DNA from: Saprospiraceae bacterium
GTDB taxonomy: Bacteria > Bacteroidota > Bacteroidia > Chitinophagales > Saprospiraceae
Length of the DNA: 10,910 nt
Direction: 5' to 3'
Assembly (NCBI GenBank): GCA_027031145.1
Contig: JALVEG010000288.1
Span: 1 to 10,910, forward strand
The first letter of the stretch is position 1. The number at the start of each line of letters is the position of its first letter. The position numbers were made by a program, and so were the translations under genes. Shown here piece after piece: positions 5,983-10,910 of the stretch. The notes under the pieces are model-generated. The model was given only the letters and a program-made list of their open reading frames with translations, ran no database searches and had not been told where the DNA came from.

Positions 5983-6543
5983 ATGAAACAAATAACATTA
6001 TCAATATTAACATTATTGTTTTTCACTTTGTCTTTAAATGCTCAAAAGACATTTTATACAAAATCAGGATATATCGGCTTTTTTTCCAGCACTCCATTGG
6101 AAAATATAGATGCAAGAAATCATCAGGTAGTCAGTTTTCTGAAAACTGCAGATGGAAGTTTGAATTTCGGCCTACTTGTGAAGTCTTTTAAGTTCAAGAA
6201 CGCTTTGATGGAAGAACATTTTAACGAAAATTATGCAGAAAGCGATAAGTATCCTAAAGCAAAATTTAAGGGAAAGATAGTAAACCTTAGTGATATTGAT
6301 TTTAATAACAACGGAACTTATATCGCTAAAGTAGAAGGGAATTTAACATTTCACGGAGTAACAAATTCCATTAAAATTGACAATATCAACCTAACGGTTA
6401 ATGGTGATAAACTGACAGGTAAAGCTTCTTTTAAAGCAAAGCCTGAAGATTATAACATCGAAATTCCTTCTGTTGTGAGAGGTAAAATCGCAAAGGAAAT
6501 AACTGTAAATGTAGAAATAGAGTATAGTCTTTATAAGAAGTAA
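5983..6543 (+). CDS. YceI family secreted protein
   Basis: A 186-residue protein with a signal peptide (M-K-Q-I-T... ending S-L-N-A-Q, cleavage near residue 20) and no lipobox, so a soluble periplasmic protein. The mature part has the YceI lipocalin-like pattern: F-Y-T-K-S-G-Y-I-G-F-F-S at the start, F-K-F-K-N-A-L-M-E-E-H-F-N-E-N-Y, then Y-P-K-A-K-F-K-G-K-I, the G-N-L-T-F-H-G-V-T strand (about 119-127) and the closing V-x-V-E-I-E-Y-S-L. Family members bind isoprenoid or other amphiphilic ligands in a long barrel. Proteins of this type often sit near cytochromes. It is 219 bp after DUF5777 and separated from it by a large palindrome, so it may have its own promoter. Confidence 0.9.
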   Translation: MKQITLSILTLLFFTLSLNAQKTFYTKSGYIGFFSSTPLENIDARNHQVVSFLKTADGSLNFGLLVKSFKFKNALMEEHFNENYAESDKYPKAKFKGKIVNLSDIDFNNNGTYIAKVEGNLTFHGVTNSIKIDNINLTVNGDKLTGKASFKAKPEDYNIEIPSVVRGKIAKEITVNVEIEYSLYKK

Positions 6544-6679
6544 GGTGTTTTTTAGTTCAGTGTTCCTTGTTTGTTGTTTTGAAGTTTGGAAGTTTTGAGG
6601 TTCAGAATAACGAATATTGATTAAGGATTTTAGATTTAAGATGTTACAAAGCCAGAGACGCTTGCTTATCATGAGCAAC

Positions 6680-6711
6680 CCCCGATGAAATACTCCGTTG
6701 ATTTCACGGGG
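6680..6711. repeat. Inverted repeat CCCCG(A)TGAAAT / ATTTCACGGGG
   Basis: Arms 6680-6691 and 6701-6711 are complementary except for one inserted base in the left arm, with a 9-nt loop. The GC-rich end is unusual for this region. A short TTGCT/AGCAA hairpin precedes it at about 6663-6678. The element lies 136 bp after the yceI stop and has no U-run, so it is not a clear terminator. Confidence 0.65.
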
Positions 6712-6773
6712 TAAACCGCTATATCCTAAGAGGAGTGTGATTCTAGAGAAGTATTATATTGAGATGGAAGGAA

Positions 6774-6834
6774 TTTTTCTTTTTTTGTTACTTCTCCCTT
6801 TAGGGTTGGGGCGAAAAGTAACAAAAAAGAAAAA
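6774..6834. repeat. Inverted repeat with GTTACTT / AAGTAAC arms
   Basis: The left arm (6774-6793, TTTTTC-T7-GTTACTT) and the right arm (6816-6834) pair over 19 positions, with one extra T on the left. A 22-nt loop rich in C and G contains CCCTTTAGGG. The outer parts are T-runs and A-runs, so the hairpin could act as a terminator in either direction. It is probably a dispersed repeat. Confidence 0.75.
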
Positions 6835-6896
6835 TGGGTAAATGACGGGTTATTGTTTTTATTGCTCTGTGTTGCTTATTTTGAAGAAGGGATCAC

Positions 6897-6974
6897 TTTC
6901 GCCGATGGTAATAGCTGCTGGCGAAAACCTCAGCTTAGGCGCATGGCTAAGACCTACGCCAATTGCTTCGGCGA
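6897..6974. repeat. Complex hairpin element with TCGCCGA / TCGGCGA ends
   Basis: The outer ends TCGCCGA (6899-6905) and TCGGCGA (6968-6974) are exact inverted copies. Inside are TTTCGCC/GGCGAAA (6897-6903 with 6920-6926), CTTAG/CTAAG (6934-6938 with 6947-6951) and GGCG/CGCC pairings. This allows a branched fold or alternative hairpins. GC content is much higher than in the neighbours. It lies 50 bp upstream of the OB-fold gene start, so it could be a 5' leader structure, but a dispersed repeat is more likely. Confidence 0.65.
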
Positions 6975-7024
6975 TTAAAAAGGTTTGAACCATAAAATTT
7001 ATTTGACATAAAAAAATCAGAAAT

Positions 7025-7459
7025 ATGAAAAAAATGAAAAAAATAATTGCAATAATTATCGTTTTAGGAATTATAGGTGGAGGATCTGCTTACTATTACA
7101 CCTTTCATAAGCCCCATAAAAATACTTTTAATCTTAAAGCGGAATACGCATTGGCAGCCCCTCAATTGTTTTCGAAATTCGAATCGGATGAGGATAGTGC
7201 CAATAAAGAATATCTCGGAAAAATACTGGAAGTAACAGGCAAGATCGTTGACGTAAAAAAATTTGAAGGTAATTATGAAATTTCACTTGAAGATGAAATG
7301 GAAGGCATCACATGCCTGGTAGACAGTAATTATGCAGTACAACAAAAGAGAGAACTTGACAAGCTAAAACCAGGTCAAATAGTAAAGATCAAAGGTCAAT
7401 GCAACGGTTACATGATGGGAGTAAAAATGGACAGATGTGTGCTAGTGCTCCAAGAATGA
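7025..7459 (+). CDS. Membrane-anchored OB-fold protein (tRNA_anti-like)
   Basis: A 144-residue protein with an N-terminal transmembrane anchor (about residues 6-25) after a Lys-rich start, followed by one OB-fold domain of the tRNA_anti-like family. Visible features are the A-N-K-E-Y-L-G-K-I-L-E-V-T-G-K-I strand (about 59-74), S-L-E-D-E-M-E-G-I-T-C-L-V in the middle, G-Q-I-V-K-I-K-G-Q-C-N-G-Y (about 116-128) and a final M-D-R-C-V-L-V. There are three cysteines in the domain. Despite the family name, such proteins are extracytoplasmic and their ligand is unknown. The ATG at 7034 is an alternative start. The last 14 sense bases before the stop are the left arm of a large inverted-repeat element that spans the following intergenic region, which is unusual. 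Confidence 0.8.
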   Translation: MKKMKKIIAIIIVLGIIGGGSAYYYTFHKPHKNTFNLKAEYALAAPQLFSKFESDEDSANKEYLGKILEVTGKIVDVKKFEGNYEISLEDEMEGITCLVDSNYAVQQKRELDKLKPGQIVKIKGQCNGYMMGVKMDRCVLVLQE

Positions 7460-7607
7460 AATAACTCCAATAGCAAGCGAAACTATTTTTATCTGAATCG
7501 AGGCGCACAAGCAGGAGTTATGTCTTAATATAATGACTGTTTGAGCAACGAAGAGTCAGATAAAAAGAGCGAGTTTATATGGGTTTTATTTTGTTCTTGG
7601 AGCACTA
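7443..7607. repeat. 165-bp inverted-repeat element overlapping the 3' end of the OB-fold gene
   Basis: Exact 14-bp terminal inverted repeats, TAGTGCTCCAAGAA (7443-7456) and TTCTTGGAGCACTA (7594-7607), bound the element. Further paired blocks lie inside, including TTTTTATCTGA (7486-7496) with TCAGATAAAAA (7556-7566) and ATAACTCC (7461-7468) with GGAGTTAT (about 7513-7520). The outer left arm is coding sequence for the last residues of the upstream protein, and its TGA follows directly. Transcribed, the RNA would form a long hairpin at the end of the message. Confidence 0.8.
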
Positions 7608-7625
7608 ATTTCCGATAAAAAATAA

Positions 7626-7633
7626 TATCTTCG
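7626..7633 (+). promoter_or_regulatory. Weak candidate -7 box of the pabB-pabC operon
   Basis: TATCTTCG differs from the Bacteroidota consensus TAnnTTTG at one position and lies 18 bp before the pabB ATG. No well-spaced -33 element is apparent, so this is tentative. Confidence 0.35.
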
Positions 7634-7651
7634 CATTCAATTATTAAATTG

Positions 7652-8623
7652 ATGCAAAGAGAAAATTTCATAAACAAGATCAATAAATTATCTTCAAAAG
7701 GAGTTCCCTTTTTGTTCCTGATCGACTTTGAGCTGAAAAAACCACAAGTTTTTACTTTGGATGAAGCAATAAGGCATAAAGTTTTTTATAATATAAAAGG
7801 GTTTTCCAATTATTTTCAAAAATCAAATAACCAAACGATTTCAAAACTGGAAATTTTCCCTATATCCAAAAAAAGATATCTAAAAGCATTTGAAATAGTA
7901 ACAGAGAATATTAATTTCGGAAACTCTTATCTTTTAAATTTGACTTTCCCTACCCGAATATCAACAAACAATACACTTGAAGATATTTTTGTGGCAGCCA
8001 AAGCTTCATACAAATTGCTTTTTAAAGATCAATTTACCGTTTTTTCTCCCGAATGCTTTATTAAGATCAAAGATGATCTTGTTTATTCATATCCGATGAA
8101 AGGTACCATTGATGCATCAATACCAAATGCAGAAAAAATAATTCTTGGTGATGAAAAAGAGCTCAGAGAACATTATACGATAGTGGATCTGATAAGAAAT
8201 GACCTTTCAATAATATCAAAAGAAGTAATAGTAACTAAATTCAGATATATCGAAAAGATCAAAACCAATAATAAGGAATTGCTTCAGGTTAGTTCGGAAA
8301 TAAGAGGAAAACTACCTGAAGACTGGAAAAATGACTTGGGAAATCTGTTGATAAAACTCCTTCCTGCAGGATCTGTTTCCGGAGCACCGAAGAAAAAAAC
8401 AGTTGAAATAATCCGCAAAGCAGAAAATCAAGACAGAGGGTATTATACAGGTATTTTCGGTATCTTTGATGGAAAAGATCTTGATAGTGCTGTAAATATC
8501 AGATACATTGAAAACAACAAAAAGGGTTTAAGATACAGAAGCGGAGGCGGAATTACCTCTATGAGCGATCCGGACTCCGAATACAATGAAATGCTAAATA
8601 AAATATATGTTCCCATTAGTTGA
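7652..8623 (+). CDS. pabB: Aminodeoxychorismate synthase component I, short form
   Basis: A 323-residue chorismate-binding enzyme that aminates chorismate to 4-amino-4-deoxychorismate, with ammonia from a glutamine amidotransferase partner. It is about 130 residues shorter than the E. coli enzyme because the N-terminal domain is reduced. Visible motifs are F-S-P-E-C-F (131-136), P-M-K-G-T (148-152), H-Y-T-I-V-D-L-I-R-N-D-L (174-185), L-L-P-A-G-S-V-S-G-A-P-K (236-247), R-G-Y-Y-T-G-I-F-G (262-270) and R-S-G-G-G-I-T with S-D-P-D-S-E-Y (296-311). Lys150 in the PxKGT motif marks ADC synthase; anthranilate synthase has Ala there. A TTG codon directly before the chosen ATG is in frame but unneeded. 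No amidotransferase gene (pabA) is in the window. The gene overlaps pabC by 17 bp. Confidence 0.93.
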   Translation: MQRENFINKINKLSSKGVPFLFLIDFELKKPQVFTLDEAIRHKVFYNIKGFSNYFQKSNNQTISKLEIFPISKKRYLKAFEIVTENINFGNSYLLNLTFPTRISTNNTLEDIFVAAKASYKLLFKDQFTVFSPECFIKIKDDLVYSYPMKGTIDASIPNAEKIILGDEKELREHYTIVDLIRNDLSIISKEVIVTKFRYIEKIKTNNKELLQVSSEIRGKLPEDWKNDLGNLLIKLLPAGSVSGAPKKKTVEIIRKAENQDRGYYTGIFGIFDGKDLDSAVNIRYIENNKKGLRYRSGGGITSMSDPDSEYNEMLNKIYVPIS

Positions 8624-9203
8624 AACCATAAAAATAGATAACGGAATACCTCAAAATCTTAGGTATCACAAATTCAGATTTGAAGAATCTTATCTGCTTT
8701 ATTATAAATCTTTGCCGGAAAAACAATTTCCAATGCAAATAAATATTCCTTTAGAATATCAAACCGGAATTGTAAAATTAAGATTGCTCTACAACAAAAA
8801 TAACTTCAGTTTTGAATATTCATTTTACAAAAAAAAGAATATCCATACTCTCAAACCTGTATTTGATGACAATATAGATTATCCGGTAAAATACACGGAC
8901 AGATCAGCGATAGATAAATTAATAAAACTCAAGGAAGACAGAGATGATATTTTGATAATAAAGAACGGATTTGTAACCGATAGTTCTTTTACCAACATTG
9001 TATTTTTTGACGGTAATAAATGGTACACCCCTTCTTCACCGCTTTTGCAGGGTACGGCAAGAGAAAGACTGATCGATAAAGAGATAATCACTGCCGCTCC
9101 AATAAAATACGATGACCTGGACTATTTCAGAAAATTCAAACTTATCAATGCTATGATAGATTTCGATGATGCACCGGAAATTGATATCAAGAATATATAT
9201 TAA
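8607..9203 (+). CDS. pabC: Class IV aminotransferase-fold 4-amino-4-deoxychorismate lyase
   Basis: A 198-residue PLP-dependent fold-type IV protein, clearly shorter than the usual ~270-residue PabC. It should release pyruvate from aminodeoxychorismate to give p-aminobenzoate. The likely catalytic Lys is K95 in V-K-Y-T-D-R. V-T-D-S-S-F-T-N-I-V-F (123-133) corresponds to the cofactor-binding 'vtEgsxsNif' loop, with Asp125 in place of the usual Glu. It is followed by W-Y-T-P-S-S-P-L-L-Q-G-T-A-R (139-152), the standard closing motif. The start overlaps the end of pabB by 17 bp in another frame, so the two are translationally coupled and work on consecutive steps. The Asp substitution and short length fit a compact Bacteroidota subfamily, but activity is not proven. 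Four bp separate its stop from the convergent gene. Confidence 0.87.
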   Translation: MFPLVETIKIDNGIPQNLRYHKFRFEESYLLYYKSLPEKQFPMQINIPLEYQTGIVKLRLLYNKNNFSFEYSFYKKKNIHTLKPVFDDNIDYPVKYTDRSAIDKLIKLKEDRDDILIIKNGFVTDSSFTNIVFFDGNKWYTPSSPLLQGTARERLIDKEIITAAPIKYDDLDYFRKFKLINAMIDFDDAPEIDIKNIY

Positions 9204-9207
9204 AAAC

Positions 9208-9642
9208 TTATAATCTTGAATATCTGACCATATATTTCTCCAAATTTTTAATATATCTGTTTTTTGCATCCAATTCCCAAATTCCGTTTTCATGTTTATA
9301 GATAAAAATGCGATGTCTTCTCCACCATTTATCCTTATTTCTGAATTTTACTTTGGATGATGATTCTTTGTATTTATAAAATCCCATTGATTGCAGATCA
9401 GATACTATATCATCATATTTTTCTTTTTTAAAATATATACTTGAAATATCGGATTCTTTACGATTTCCAATTATACAATAATAAAATATTATCGGCCATG
9501 CAACATAATTTGAAAATCTTGTAAAAAATGAATCGCTATCACTTTTATCATTTTCAAATATATACAAAAGTGCATAATACAATATAATTACAATTGCAAA
9601 AAGCACCCATTTTTGAGTTTTACTTAATGATCTTTTCTTCAT
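9208..9642 (-). CDS. Hypothetical membrane protein
   Basis: A 144-residue protein that I do not recognise. After a basic start (K-K-R-S-L-S-K-T-Q-K) there is a transmembrane helix at about residues 12-30, then an acidic Ser/Asp linker, then a second hydrophobic segment around 44-60. The remaining ~85 residues are soluble, with many Lys, Tyr and Trp and a cluster K-W-W-R-R-H-R (about 104-110). By the positive-inside rule both tails are probably cytoplasmic. It is convergent with pabC, its stop being 4 bp from the pabC stop. On its strand a TATTTTTG box (9789-9782) could be a -7 element, about 140 bp before the start. The gene is intact, with codon usage like its neighbours. Confidence 0.65.
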   Translation of the reverse strand: MKKRSLSKTQKWVLFAIVIILYYALLYIFENDKSDSDSFFTRFSNYVAWPIIFYYCIIGNRKESDISSIYFKKEKYDDIVSDLQSMGFYKYKESSSKVKFRNKDKWWRRHRIFIYKHENGIWELDAKNRYIKNLEKYMVRYSRL

Positions 9643-9829
9643 TTTATTTGCTGTTTTTAATCCTGAAAAACTAAAATATATTCCTCTAGAAAGCTAAATT
9701 TCTCCAACCATTCCCGTGAAAATAAAATTTATGTCGATTTATAACAATATTATTGATTTTAAAATTAGATAATTTTTGTATCAAAAATAAATAAATTATT
9801 ATATTTATAAAAAAATATAAGGTTTTATT

Positions 9830-9937
9830 ATGAGTGTCAACGATTATTTAAAGATAAATAAAGAATCCTGGAATAAAAGAGCGGAAATTCATATCAATTC
9901 AGTTTTTTATGATGTTGATGGATTCAAAAAAGGGTAA
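9830..9937 (+). pseudogene. 5' fragment of a SAM-dependent methyltransferase gene
   Basis: An ATG at 9830 opens 35 codons reading M-S-V-N-D-Y-L-K-I-N-K-E-S-W-N-K-R, then A-E-I-H-I-N-S-V-F-Y-D-V-D-G-F-K-K-G. This matches the N-terminus I know from a Bacteroidota class I SAM-dependent methyltransferase family (normally about 240 residues, with Y-x-x-I-N-K-x-S-W-N-x-R and F-Y-x-x-x-x-F-x-x-G-x-x-S-L). The frame ends at TAA (9935-9937), which is the terminal TAA of the palindromic element at 9934-10118. Nothing of the SAM-binding domain follows. It is therefore a truncated, non-functional remnant, broken exactly at the element boundary. Confidence 0.75.
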
Positions 9938-10118
9938 CTACTCAGGTAGGGTGCTTTTGAGATGAAAAAATTCGATTTTTTTGCGAGATGAAGCTAATTT
10001 TTTGAAGGCATAACTTGTCCCGCAAAAAGGCGGGAGTGGAGCTACGTCAAAAAAAATAGCTGAAATATGGCGAAAAAAGAGGCTTTTTCAATCAAAATGA
10101 TTCTACCTGAGTAGTTAC
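9934..10118. mobile_element. 185-bp palindromic MITE-like element at a gene-fragment joint
   Basis: Perfect 16-bp terminal inverted repeats, GTAACTACTCAGGTAG (9934-9949) and its complement (10103-10118), enclose a sequence that is self-complementary almost throughout. Further pairs are TTGAgATGAAAAA with TTTTTCAaTCAA, AGCTAATTTTTTGA (9992-10005) with a near-complement at 10047-10061, and a central TCCCGC/GCGGGA hairpin with loop AAAAAG (10018-10035). The hairpin centre and the element centre coincide near 10026. There is no open reading frame for a transposase and no flanking target-site duplication. It separates fragments of two different genes. It could be a non-autonomous transposable element or a large REP-like palindrome. 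Confidence 0.75.
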
Positions 10119-10451
10119 GAATTAAGAAAAGGAGGTCCTTTTGAAATATATTTTGACATGAATCAACCAAAAGGATTACGTGGTAGTGAAGGTTGTAAAA
10201 TACTGGATTTCATACCTCAAAAAATGCTTTCCTTTAGCTGGAATGCCCCTCCGTCAATTCCTGAAATCAGAAATAAAGATTATAAAACAATGGTTTCTGT
10301 CTTTTTCAAATCGTTAAAAGATGGTAAGACAGCAATAACTTTAGTCCATCATGGATTTTTAAAAGGTGAGAAATGGATTGAATACCATAAGTATTTTGAA
10401 AAAGCCTGGGATATTGTTTTGAATAGGTTTAAAGACGTTACTTGTCAATAA
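10119..10451 (+). pseudogene. 3' fragment of an SRPBCC/AHSA1 domain gene
   Basis: From the end of the palindromic element, the frame reads E-L-R-K-G-G-P-F-E-I-Y-F, then continues through G-L-R-G-S-E-G-C-K-I-L-D-F-I-P, M-L-S-F-S-W-N-A-P-P, and F-E-K-A-W-D-I-V-L to a normal stop. This is the middle and C-terminal part of an AHSA1-type SRPBCC (START-like hydrophobic pocket) protein of about 150-160 residues. Roughly the first 40-50 residues are missing. An internal ATG at 10158 would give 97 residues, but that protein would lack the first strands of the fold. The frame differs from the methyltransferase remnant, so the two do not form a fusion protein. The body shows no stop or frameshift, suggesting that the break is recent. 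Confidence 0.75.
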
Positions 10452-10549
10452 ATTTCAATATTTTGTATAAAAAAATGGCTTATTTAGAAAAAATTTTACA
10501 CTTTTACTAAAAAAATGAAAAATATAGAATACATAGAAAAGAATACCAA

Positions 10550-10750
10550 ATGGCAAAAAGCTATACCAGATTCAAAAAAATTGATGATATCCCTTATGGT
10601 CTGATAGCTCTATTGGTAAGAAAGGTAAAAATTGAATACCGGATCAAAGAATATGAAAAAAATATAAAATTAAAAAATCATGAAAAAACTTTATTTACTT
10701 CTCCCCATCCTATTCATTTCACTGAATTACGTATCAGCTCAATATGTTAA
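10550..10750 (+). CDS. Possible small protein, doubtful
   Basis: An ATG frame of 66 codons encodes a basic, partly amphipathic peptide. Its first ~45 residues (K-K-I-D-D-I-P-Y-G-L-I-A-L-L-V-R-K, then K-I-E-Y-R-I-K-E-Y-E-K-N) look protein-like. Its last 24 codons overlap the signal-peptide region of the next gene in another frame and look like noise. A second frame from ATG 10516 (M-K-N-I-E-Y-I-E-K-N-T-K-W-Q-K) stops after 29 codons just inside it. The pair could be one frameshifted gene. I do not recognise the product. Confidence 0.25.
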   Translation: MAKSYTRFKKIDDIPYGLIALLVRKVKIEYRIKEYEKNIKLKNHEKTLFTSPHPIHFTELRISSIC

Positions 10751-10910
10751 TGGCATTCATATAAAAGATTTGCCAGTGAACTATATTGAAATAGAACTTA
10801 AAAAATTTCCAATAACATCAAAATACAAATTAAAAATCGATTACGGACAGAAAAAAGATAAAAGAATAGTAAGAACAAAAGACGGCAAACCTATGTATTT
10901 CAATTCAAAA
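10680..10910 (+). CDS. Secreted protein of unknown function, 3' end outside the window
   Basis: From ATG 10680, 77 codons run to the window edge without a stop. Residues 1-21 (M-K-K-L-Y-L-L-L-P-I-L-F-I-S-L..., ending V-S-A-Q) form a signal peptide with likely cleavage after Ala 20. The mature part starts Y-V-N-G-I-H-I-K-D-L-P-V-N-Y-I-E-I and continues with a Lys-rich strand pattern, I-D-Y-G-Q, then K-D-G-K-P-M-Y-F-N-S. I recall similar short periplasmic Bacteroidota proteins with this I-x-I-x-x-L-x-V-x-Y-I-E-I plus D-F/Y-G-Q layout, of unknown role. The start is clear because the signal peptide begins at this codon. Confidence 0.7.
   Translation, partial: MKKLYLLLPILFISLNYVSAQYVNGIHIKDLPVNYIEIELKKFPITSKYKLKIDYGQKKDKRIVRTKDGKPMYFNSK

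Larger units (their letters stand above)
6544..7024. other. 480-bp gene-free region carrying three palindromic repeats
   Basis: No convincing coding region is seen on either strand. The stretch holds three separate inverted-repeat elements of different sequence (6680-6711, 6774-6834, 6897-6974). Between them is a higher-GC segment (about 6655-6750) unlike the flanking AT-rich DNA. The last 45 bp before the next gene are AT-rich and probably hold its promoter, though I see no exact TAnnTTTG box there. The base composition and hairpins suggest accumulated dispersed repeats or their remains. Confidence 0.7.

Noticed and set aside
2669..6543. One operon from the sigma factor to yceI
   Set aside because: Gaps of more than 200 bp (3536-3779, 4158-4478, 5764-5982) with repeats separate the units; only the sigma/anti-sigma pair and the second cytochrome/DUF5777 pair are tightly spaced.
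6391..6678. 95-codon antisense frame after yceI
   Set aside because: It overlaps the conserved C-terminal end of YceI and continues into repeat-rich intergenic DNA; no motif or signal peptide.
6897..6974. tRNA gene
   Set aside because: The GC-rich hairpins do not form a cloverleaf: there is no acceptor stem of 7 bp, no TTC-type T-loop and no proper anticodon arm.
8879..9293. Two antisense frames over the end of pabC
   Set aside because: They oppose the conserved PLP-binding region of PabC and overlap the convergent gene's 3' end.
9830..10451. Methyltransferase-SRPBCC fusion protein
   Set aside because: The two fragments are in different frames, separated by in-frame stops and a 185-bp palindrome, so no fusion can be translated.

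Overview
This is an AT-rich window with compact genes and AT-rich gaps. It most likely comes from a member of the Bacteroidota. The evidence is the low GC content, start codons mostly without Shine-Dalgarno sequences, a TAnnTTTG-type -7 promoter box ahead of the sigma factor gene, and the protein families present: a DUF5777 beta-barrel, a tRNA_anti-like OB-fold protein, a short PabB/PabC pair and a deoxynucleoside kinase next to FolP. I cannot place it below phylum level.

Layout. 1-924 (+): the 3' part of a CDP-alcohol phosphatidyltransferase, abutting a GtrA-family membrane protein. 934-2417 (-): a deoxynucleoside kinase and dihydropteroate synthase (folP) in a tight operon, convergent with gtrA. 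2418-2668: a divergent promoter region with a strong 19-bp-arm palindrome. 2669-3535 (+): an ECF sigma factor and a small cysteine-free protein that is probably its anti-sigma factor. 3780-6543 (+): an envelope set of two c-type cytochrome lipoproteins, a DUF5777 outer-membrane barrel candidate and a secreted YceI protein. The two cytochrome genes are separated by an odd purine-rich tandem-repeat tract. 6544-7024: a 480-bp gap filled with three different palindromes. 7025-7459 (+): a membrane-anchored OB-fold protein whose last codons are one arm of a 165-bp inverted-repeat element. 7652-9203 (+): pabB and pabC, overlapping by 17 bp. 9208-9642 (-): an unknown membrane protein. 9830-10451 (+): the first 35 codons of a methyltransferase gene and the last two thirds of an SRPBCC/AHSA1 gene, both cut off at a 185-bp palindromic element. 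10550-10910 (+): a doubtful small ORF and the start of a secreted protein.

How the genes fit together. PabB and PabC make p-aminobenzoate, and FolP condenses it with the pterin, so two separate loci in the window serve folate synthesis. The cytochrome/DUF5777/YceI block looks like an envelope redox module whose job is unknown. The sigma/anti-sigma pair just upstream might control it, but nothing in the sequence proves this.

The most striking non-coding aspect is the number of unrelated palindromic repeats: at least six classes in under 8 kb, all between genes or at gene ends. The one at 9934-10118 marks a genomic deletion or rearrangement joint. I see no tRNA, rRNA, CRISPR array or intact transposase.
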